Assembly (NCBI GenBank): GCA_010015655.1
Contig: ML976657.1
Coordinates: forward strand, 2,161,252-2,225,251
Direction of reading: 5' to 3'
DNA from: Bimuria novae-zelandiae CBS 107.79
Taxonomy: Eukaryota; Ascomycota; Dothideomycetes; Pleosporales; Didymosphaeriaceae
Length of the DNA stretch: 64,000 nt
Under the pieces are notes generated by a model, which worked only from the letters and a program-made list of their open reading frames with translations, was not told the DNA's origin and made no database searches. Numbering within the stretch: the stretch's first letter is position 1; each line of letters starts with the position of its first letter. This document shows, in pieces, positions 56,647 through 64,000 of the stretch. The position numbers and the translations under genes are program-made.

Positions 56647-57033
56647 CTAATAGAATTCAGCAAAATCCCAGTTTTTCTCGCTCTTACCTGTCCGAAAACT
56701 GCTGTACGCTTTGAAGGAACTATTATCGCTTGCTACGAGGTCAAACTTCTCGGGACGGGCTTCTTTATAGGCAGAGGACCAGGGAAGTGGTAAGTGCACA
56801 GCATGATTGGAAGGCTGGAGAGGTGGGAACCGGGACTGGGGAGCATTCGTTCCTACCATTGTATTATCAGTGATTTCCTGCAGTCGAAACGGAGATGTCC
56901 ATAAGTTCAGCGCCAGTGGGCGTTTTGCAAGGTAATCTGCGTAGCCGCTGTGATCCTCATCGGCAGTCAATATGCCGATGTATCTAGCTGCAGGTAAGCG
57001 GTAGTAGTAGACTTGCCTGCTAGGCTTGTACAT
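56647..57033 (-). CDS. Hypothetical protein, possibly a fragment
   Basis: A 128-codon open frame with ATG at 57033. It reads like real protein (YYYRLPAARYIGILTADEDH, SGYADYLAKRPLALNLWTSP, TGKSEKNWDFAEFY), with few low-complexity stretches, but I do not recognise a family. It lies 156 bp downstream of the HET pseudogene on the same strand and in the same frame register, separated by stops. It could be an independent small gene, a last exon, or a remnant. Confidence 0.3.
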   Translation of the reverse strand: MYKPSRQVYYYRLPAARYIGILTADEDHSGYADYLAKRPLALNLWTSPFRLQEITDNTMVGTNAPQSRFPPLQPSNHAVHLPLPWSSAYKEARPEKFDLVASDNSSFKAYSSFRTGKSEKNWDFAEFY

Positions 57034-57189
57034 CCAGACTGTTGGGGATAGCAGGGGTAGTGAAGTCCCTCGTGAAGGTGTCTAAGACGTTATTGAGGAG
57101 CTTTGGGATCCAAGGAGATTCTCATGTGCCCGAGCGTATTGTACAGTAGTTTTGTTTTTGCATGTCCGTTCTTTTACACGTACTGCGTA

Positions 57190-58683
57190 TTACATGACAT
57201 GCAAGGCGTCTCCATCGCGTACGGTGACTGACATGCATTGATATCTCTGCTGCTCCTTGCGACGTCCAATGGTGACCGACGGCTCTAATAGCGCTACATC
57301 CCCAACAATAGGCCCAGTCGATGACAAGGATTTGTACGAAAGTACCAATGGTCTTTGCCCCGGTTGTTGCACGGTTGAATATCCGGGGATGCCGACAGTG
57401 CATGGCTGTAAACCGAGAGCTTCGATGATTGTTGCCCCATATACCAAGAGGTCGTCAAGGGTCTTTCCAGGACTGGCTGACTCTTCCGTCCAGAATGCTT
57501 CCAATACTTCGAGAAACAATGCCTCTTTGGACTGGTAATAATCCGGCTTTATATTGTGTTCATCCTCCGATAAGGACAGAAGAGCTTATATCCGGTCGCG
57601 TCTATCTTTGCATCCACCATCCACCCACCGCCCGACAACCGTAGACAAAGGGAGCTTTTGTCGTGATCTTGCAGTTCGACTTCCATATAAGCTCGGTAGA
57701 TCCTGCAAGTTCCAGCTCATGAATTCGTGGACCAGTCGAACTCGGCTTTGTCTGAGGATGTTGCGGTCTATATCAAGTTGTGAAATGATGAAACTGAAGG
57801 CGCCTAGGGGCACCAGATGCAACAGGGGGTATCCGTCGAAGATGATCGCTGGCGCAGCAGACAAAGTATCTCCTGCGCTATCCAGACTCTTCCCCAAATA
57901 TGATTCTGATAACATCAGTCTCAAGGTTGAGAAAAGAAATTGCTCGCATTGGATAATCCCTTCTTCTGGATGAGCCAGTATGTATTTGTCCATCGCGTCG
58001 AGGGATTCACCGAGCCGGGAGATACCACATTCTCGGGATGGACAGATCTTGAAAAAGGACGACAATGACATCAGGCCATCGAAAATACCGCCTACTACCT
58101 CCATGAAGACGATCAGGCGACGCGGTAGAGCCCCAAGCCAGATAAGAGTCCGTTCGGCTGATTCATAGATCTTCCCCATTTGTCAAACCTGATGGTTTTT
58201 CTCCCGCGTGTCCGCTTGGTTAAGACATACGGCATCGATCCACAGTGGTTGCACGATCTTGAACTTACGCGCGACTGTGAGGAATTGAAAAAGGTTATCA
58301 CTGACGATTAGGGGTGCGCCGTCAACCTCGATCGTACGCCTTGGGTAGTCGGGCTGCCATGCATATGAAAGGCAGGTATATCTCTCGGCTGTAATCATCG
58401 TGTTCCGCAGCGTACATCGGATGGGCTTGCCAGCCTCATCGGGCAAGATGCGTAGTAGGCGGATAGCATCGGTGTCCAGGTCCAACGGCTCGTACCGTAT
58501 GAAGTGTTCTTCCAAATAAACTGGCTTGTTTTGTATTTCGGCTTCCTCTTCAGATTCTGACGAGAGCGAGCCTTCTTTGTTAAGCTTTGAGCCATCGCTT
58601 GGCTTCAGCGACAGAGAGTGTAATAAACGGAGAGCGCTGTCATATCGCCGATCTTGGAGGTTTGAACCGCTCCTTCTGTACAT
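57190..58683 (-). pseudogene. Heterokaryon-incompatibility (HET) domain protein with two nonsense codons
   Basis: One continuous frame of 498 codons from the ATG at 58683 to the TAA at 57190, broken only by TGA at 58183-58185 and TAA at 57586-57588. HET blocks: FIRYEPLDLDTDAIRLLRIL, ERYTCLSYAW with PRRTIEVDG, VSDNLFQFL, LWIDAVCLNQAD, then REKNHQV-stop-QMGKIYESAERTLIWLG. Later DRI-stop-ALLSLSEDE, KPDYYQSKEALFLEVLEAFW and a C-terminal GAT.IEALGLQPCTVGIP region. The stops fall in two of the best-conserved HET motifs, where Arg (R-Q-M) and Tyr/Val (D-x-I-Y-A-L) are expected. HET proteins trigger cell death on fusion of unlike hyphae; this copy cannot make the full protein unless the stops are read through. 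Confidence 0.88.
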
Positions 58684-59479
58684 GCTGAGACCGGAACAAT
58701 CGCATGCGCGCAGCTACAGACGTGAGAATGGAAGGTCAGCTGTATATATGCGTCGGTAGCGTCCTAAGCTGCGCCTTCCTACAGTCATGCGTCGCCTTAG
58801 CCCATCTCTCACCGGAAGCGCCACAAGTCGGCAATCCATGATCGGCACCTGGGATTCGTTTGTCCGACTGCATAATTCGAGAGGTGAGGGAAACAGGCTG
58901 GTGTGGGCGCCGGCATTCGGAAAAGTGGGGTGAGTTAGCAATACGATGAAAGGGCAACTCACAATGGAAGCTGAGTCTGGGTCCGGTCACGAGACCGTGG
59001 CTGTAGCAGCAAGTCGGGAAGGCGTCACCGGACACGACTCCGCAGCGCACAAGCAATGCAAATATAATCCCACCTTTTCAAGATAGAAGTAGCCAATTCA
59101 CAACTCCGGTAGACAAGCGGCGTATTCCGCCCTACACCCTGAACTCTTCCACAATTAGCAAAGCAAGCCCTTCGCAACGGGTATCAAATCTCATTGATCT
59201 GTCCACTTGACCGCTACTCATCTAGATGCCATCGCCCCATCCTAAATGCAGACAAAAACTGTCAGCAAAATACCAGCAGCACCCAGACCTCTCAAGAAGC
59301 GCCCTTTCGTCCAAAATCTCAAATTCATGTAGATCCCCAAAGCAGAAAAACTAGTATCAAAAGATACCACACAAATCGTGCCATCCAAACGCCAAGATGC
59401 CCAAAAACACCCTTCGCTATGCAGAAGAAAATCCAAATCGTCATTGAAATGTTGAGAAACGACGTGAAGAGGATGAACG
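58684..59479. other. Intergenic between HET pseudogene and FCP1 3' end
   Basis: 796 bp. HET promoter plus FCP1 3' flank; no gene recognised. Confidence 0.4.
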
Positions 59480-62048
59480 CTACTCGTCGTCGAACCCCGC
59501 GTTGAACTCAGCCAACATGTCGTCTTCCAGATCCTGATCCAGGTCGTCAGCGAGATCGTTGCCACCACCCTGCGGATCGAACTCGTCGCCCTGCTCTTCC
59601 TCGGGGCCCGTGGTCTCAGGGCTGGGCAGACCAGAAGACTGCTTGTCTGCATTGACCACGTTCGTCAGCGACGTGACTCGTTCCATGGTGCGCTTCTTCC
59701 GCTTCTGTAACCGGGACGTACTCTTGACGCTGGAATCGCTGTCGCCAGTAGTCTCCGACTCGGAGCCGGACTCTGTGCCCCTCTTTCGCTTCCGCCGGGC
59801 GGGTTTCGTGCCATTCGCGTCCGACTGCGTGCTATTTGTGGAGAGCACGCTATCTGAGTCGGATACCCGGGAGCCCTCCGAATCGGAATCTGTATTGAAC
59901 TCTTCCATTTCCTTGGCTATGGCTGCCCAGTCATCGTCGGCCAAGTCCAGTATTGAGGTTGGTGATTGCTCGTTCTTGTTGTCGGTGCTGTCAATGCTTT
60001 CTTCATCTTCTTCCTCTTCCAGCTCTTCCACTGGGATAGGTGTACCTCGCTCATCGGACACGTCAATGTAGTAAGACTCTTCCTCGACGTGCTCCCACCG
60101 CGTGCAGCAGTCAATCAACCATTGCAAGGTCACAATCTGCATGTTACCTCCTTCGTGTAGGATCCGCGCAGCCTTCTTCACTTTTGAGGTCTTCCGATCC
60201 GCGTTGGCGACCACGTGTGTGGTGTGTTTATCCACGTTGACGGTGATGCTCGCACCGAAACTCTTGACCCATAGTGCGAGGTCGGAACTAAGTCATATTA
60301 GCAATTGGGGCGTCGCGCAGACTGGTTGACATACGTTTCAACATCCGTGCCTAATGGTATGATTCCAGAGAAACATATAACACAGCCAGCGAGAGCCTCG
60401 CTTTTGATGCGCGGCATGACATCAGCGATGTCAGGCACAATAACCTCAAGGCGCGGTTTCCTAGGGCTTTTCTCGCCCTTGAGTTCTGCAACCCGACTGC
60501 CTCTTGGCTTGACTATTGACCGTTCGTATTCTTCGTAGAACTCCTCGTACACGCGCCGTAGATTATTTTCAACAATCTCCAGTCCATTGTCGTCGTTGTT
60601 CAATATGGCACGGTGTTTGTGGTGTTCGCTAGATGGCGAATTGCCCTTCTCGGGTGTATTTGATTTTGCTGCTTCCTCTTCCTCCTCTTCCTTCTCGAGC
60701 GTCAGCTGTTGCTGCAATAAGGGTCGCTCAGTTTGTTGAGCAACGATGATCTTCTCCTGTTCCTTCACCCGCTCCTCGAGAGCCTCCTCGCTCTCACCGG
60801 CTGCCATGTTGATCATTTGCTGTTCCAAGTCGTTTTCCACCCCGTTGGTTGCTTCCGCAGATGCCGCGGATTTGGATGGGAGAGGTTTGCCTGTGACTGA
60901 ATAAGGACCCTTGTCGGAGGCGGCTGATTTCTTCGTGTCGCCTTTTTCTTCAGTCTTCTTTTTAGGAATAGCTGAAGGCAGCTCTATTTGTTTAGGCAAG
61001 AAGCTGGCGTTGATGTCGCCAGCGCCAGGGAAGAAGTTGAACACCGGCACACGAACTAGATAGGGACTGTAACTCCAGACATCGGCCCTGTCGTCGATGA
61101 TAACCACCATGCCAGGATTATTCGGAAACAGCCGACGCAAGCTCTTCGCCTTGTCTGTGCCGTTCTCGTCGCGACTCAGGATTCGATCGCCAAAGTACTT
61201 CCGATCCGGGTCGATAATCTTAGCCACCTCCTGCGCATAGGCTCGTGTTGCCATTGTGTATATGTGCATCTCATAAAACTGAGCCATGTTTTCGAAAAAT
61301 TCCCTCAGGCCCGGGCGCTTCTTCACGTAGTACCAGTTTGCAGCTACGTGAGAGACGTTGTCGTCGGCCAGCTGGAAACCCTCGACGTCTTTGACGAACT
61401 CGTAATTCGGGTTGTTCTTGTCCTCTTTCCACTCGGCGATTGTGCGCTCGCAGGTTGTGTGGATGACGGTCTGATCAAGATCGACGATGAGGGTCAGCTT
61501 CTTTGCCTCGAGCAAGCGGTTCTTGGACGCTTCTTCGGCCTTACGCGCCTCCTTATGGCTGACCAGCAAGGCGGTGTTATCGTGCGTCATGTTGACGGTA
61601 GCCCGGCTGCTCTCGAGTCTCTCGGTCAGGTAGTCGACTTTGGTCATATCCATTCCGCAGTTGGTACACAGACCGCCGAACTGCTCCTCGTGGGTGCATG
61701 GCTCCCTGACTTCGAGAATAAGAGTGCTAGCATAATGTCAACACTCGTCGGCGGGAGGCATGGATGCGAAACCTACCCCGGTTTGGACACGACATCGAAC
61801 GTTTTGAGGTGCCATTTCTCGATGACGCCATTCACGGGAGCATCAAAGGTCGCGTAGAATTTCCGCTTGACGACCTTCTCCTCGTCGTATCGATTCTTCT
61901 CCGTCACCTCGCTCTCGTAGTGGTAGTTGAAGAGCGGCGTGGAGCGCGCGACGTCGTCGCCCTCCTGCTTCACGAGCTCGGTGATGATGATGGGGTAGTG
62001 CAGGCCATAGGGCGCGACGACCTTCATGGGCTCGGAGTCCGGATCCAT
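59480..62048 (-). CDS. FCP1: RNA polymerase II CTD phosphatase Fcp1
   Basis: Exons 62048-61777, 61726-60335 and 60287-59480; introns of 50 bp (GTAGGT...GCTAG) and 47 bp (GTATGT...CTTAG); 823 residues. It removes phosphate from the polymerase II C-terminal repeats in the nucleus. Order: N-terminal lipoyl-like part (YGLHYPIIITELVKQEGDDV), EVREPCTHEEQFGGLCTNCG, the FCP homology domain with catalytic DLDQT (173-177), WYYVKKRPGLREFFENMAQF, YFGDRILSRDENGTDKAKSL and VVIIDDRADVW, a long charged linker, a BRCT domain (about 535-630: CVICFSGIIPLGTDVET, HTTHVVANADRKTSKV, IVTLQWLIDCCTRWEHV) and an acidic tail ending FDDE. All key residues are present. Confidence 0.96.
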
Positions 62049-63180
62049 CGGGCTGCGAGTGGTGCGCGACGCGATCGATGTCGGCGCATTCGGTGCGCGT
62101 GGGTTTGGAGGTTGCTGGCCGTGTTGGAGCTCGGACGCAAGAGCTTGGGGCTTGTCGTGTCAAGCGAACGCAATGATGCGCAGCTAGGCGGGCGCCGGCG
62201 CAGTGGAGTGCAGTGAACAAACGGTGGGCGGGTGCAGTGAGCGCGCGTGGTGCAGGTGCGGCGTAACGCGTCTGGTGGATGGAGTAAGCGGTGGTTGCAG
62301 CGATGCGGCTCCCGCACTTTACCAAAAGCTTGTGCAGCTTCGAGGAGGGGCGGCCGTTCCTTTTGTAGCTGGCCGGCCCACACACCCTTGCAAATGCAGC
62401 CACTTTAGCGGGGCCGCCTAGCTTTGGCACGCGACGCCATACCTGCAAAAACAAAGAAACACGACAAACCACGCCTCTGTTTCGTCGAAAGCGGACGAGG
62501 AGACACCAATTGTGGCAGCGAGGCTCGACAAGGAGTTCTAATTTGGCTTATAAGCCCTAAACTGCTCTCTAGGCAGCTGCTACAGCACACGTGCCGCGTG
62601 GAGCAGGCAGCAAAGGTATGCTACTCCACGATTCAGGGCTTAGAAAATCTCCGATTTATTCCATGGCGTGCCATTCTGAATGGAACTCTTTGACGTTACT
62701 CTGACGCCGTCATGCTAACCTAGGATGATAAAGGCGCATCGAGCAAGCGCCAAGTTAGGTCGGCCCAGACATAGCACCTCTGCAGCAGCAGCTATATCAT
62801 AATACGGCGATATAGACAGCAAGCGATTTTTCACGCCATCTTAGAATACACACGTATATGAGACTGTTCGAAGCTGTCCGCGTTCCATCTATACATGCAC
62901 GAAATGAAGTATGATCATTGCGCAGGCCCAACCTGCACCCCAGAGCTCTAACACATAAGTCCGCGGCTCAATCATACGAACACAGATCCCTTCTTCAATG
63001 CCAGCCTCTCCCCCAATGCCCCTCGTGTTTAGATCCATTATGTACGTGCCCAAACCCCAGCCAAGCCCGCAAGTCCAATTACAGATTACAGTCTAAGATG
63101 AATCAAAAGGAAAACCAATAAGAAACAACACAATCCACAGAAAAAGTGGAGGAAGAGCGGAGAGATACACCAATCCCCTC
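62049..63180. other. Intergenic, FCP1 promoter and 3' flank of the glucosyltransferase gene
   Basis: About 1.1 kb. A GC-rich part (62050-62420) precedes FCP1. No gene is supported; short frames near 62405-62700 lack motifs. Confidence 0.4.
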
Positions 63181-64000
63181 TTACTGCTTACGCTGTTGCG
63201 CCAAAAACATAGAGTTCAGTGCCATCGTGGCATTCACGGGCTGCGACCCGTCTTTGGTCTGCTCGCGTATTGAAGGGACAGCCTCAAGATTGAGGTCGAC
63301 GTCTTGCAGATCGCCTTCGTCGTCGATCAACGTCCAGTCTGCGTCCACGTCGCCGAACGGCTGATCTTCCTCCTCTACCCGCTCCGACGATGTGCACGAA
63401 AGATTCCTCGCTCGGTCAAGCTCCCGGTAAATGGTCTGGATGGCAACCTGTGTGCCGTTTTCCTGATTTACAAGTCAGATGGTGCATCATAAGTATATAT
63501 GGGTGTGTCTTACCTTCCGGATCTTGTGCCCAAGGACCCGAGCCTTGACCCGCATCCGCTCGCTGTTAGTCGCCTCCCACAGCGCTTTGCCCAGCATCTT
63601 GGTGTTGATCTTCTTGAGATAGATTCCCACGCCAAGATCTTCCACGCGGGTAGCGAAGAAGAACTGGTCACCGAAGAAAGGCTTGATGATCGTCGGCTTG
63701 CCCTGTCTAAGGCTGGCGCCAGTGGTACCTGAGCCACCGTGGTGAACAACGGCATCCACCTGCTTGAACAGCCAGTCGTGCGGAACCGCGTTGATCTTGA
63801 AGATTTCTGGCGGCAGTGGGATCTCTGCGTCAGCATCCGGCTGAGTCGCACCTTTATCTCCCTGCCACCTATCGGACCAGCCTTTGGAGAGGATGCAACG
63901 GACGTCTGCCTCCAGAACCGCTTCAATTATGGTCTTGGTGACAGTAGCCGGGTCTTCGAATACGATCGACCCAAAACCGATATACACCACCTTCTTCTTA
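63181..64000 (-). CDS. Sterol 3-beta-glucosyltransferase, ATG26-type (3' end only)
   Basis: The gene enters from the right edge. Exon 64000-63514 and last exon 63462-63181 flank a 51-bp intron (63513-63463, GTAAGA...ATCAG) and give the last 255 or so residues. The part present is the C-terminal Rossmann half of a GT1 glycosyltransferase: [14 protein letters not shown], the nucleotide-sugar motif [20 protein letters not shown] followed by [20 protein letters not shown] and [10 protein letters not shown]. Then [18 protein letters not shown] and an acidic tail with [12 protein letters not shown], which is typical of fungal Atg26-like enzymes that make sterol glucosides at membranes. PH and GRAM domains would lie outside the window. 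Confidence 0.9.

Noticed and set aside
1..64000. Search for CRISPR-like arrays, prokaryotic operons, phage genes
   Set aside because: No direct-repeat/spacer pattern; spliced genes and RIP-type decay show a eukaryotic fungal sequence.
33365..64000. Secondary-metabolite or other functional gene cluster
   Set aside because: The SDR, SET and glucosyltransferase genes are scattered among housekeeping genes; no PKS, NRPS, terpene cyclase or pathway regulator is present.

Overview
This is a nuclear window of a filamentous ascomycete (Pezizomycotina; a Dothideomycete-like genome is my guess, not proven). The evidence is genes with short GT-AG introns of about 47-184 bp, ascomycete-specific families (SPC34, BFR1, a BLI-3-like protein, HET, DUF3431, ATG26-type glucosyltransferase), and a large TA-rich, CpA-poor block of wrecked transposons that looks like repeat-induced point mutation (RIP).

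Region 1 (1-33101) is one nested stack of transposable elements with no host gene. Nearly every boundary is fixed by terminal motifs plus a target-site duplication (TSD): a Ty3/Gypsy element running off the left edge (minus strand); a Fot1/pogo element (3807-5734) inside its 5' LTR; a second pogo-type element (6241-8349); a PIF/Harbinger-like element (8544-18616) holding two solo LTRs and a complete Copia (11116-17226); and a piggyBac-like element (18624-33101) holding a second, oppositely oriented copy of that Copia (19831-31211), which carries another Copia family (25159-30417) inside its RNase H region, plus two more solo LTRs. All coding regions are broken, mostly by G-to-A / C-to-T changes (Cys to Tyr in a gag zinc knuckle, Trp to stop, Gly/His to Ser/Tyr in DDE motifs).

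Region 2 (33102-64000) is ordinary, more GC-rich, gene-dense DNA. In order: a single-pass membrane protein (-), a DUF3431 protein (+), an RBR/IBR E3-ligase fragment broken by a stop (+), an unidentified gene without a usable ATG (-), a GPI-anchored wall protein (-), a SET-domain protein (+), an SDR (+), a nuclear charged protein of the so-called BTB transcription factor family (-), uroporphyrinogen-III synthase (-), BFR1 (+), a BLI-3-like flavin-binding-fold protein (+), DASH subunit SPC34 (-), proteasome RPN3 (+), an AVO2-like ankyrin protein (+), a small hypothetical (-), a HET pseudogene with two stops (-), the CTD phosphatase FCP1 (-), and the 3' end of an ATG26-type sterol glucosyltransferase (-). 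HEM4/BFR1 and SPC34/RPN3 are divergent pairs sharing about 240 bp promoters. The genes are unrelated housekeeping functions, not a cluster or pathway.

I found no RNA genes, CRISPR arrays or new enzymatic system. The most notable biology is the fully datable transposon nest, patchy RIP inside single elements, and RIP-type stops in two genes of the gene-rich side. Exon joins come from splice motifs and reading frame; no transcript data were available.
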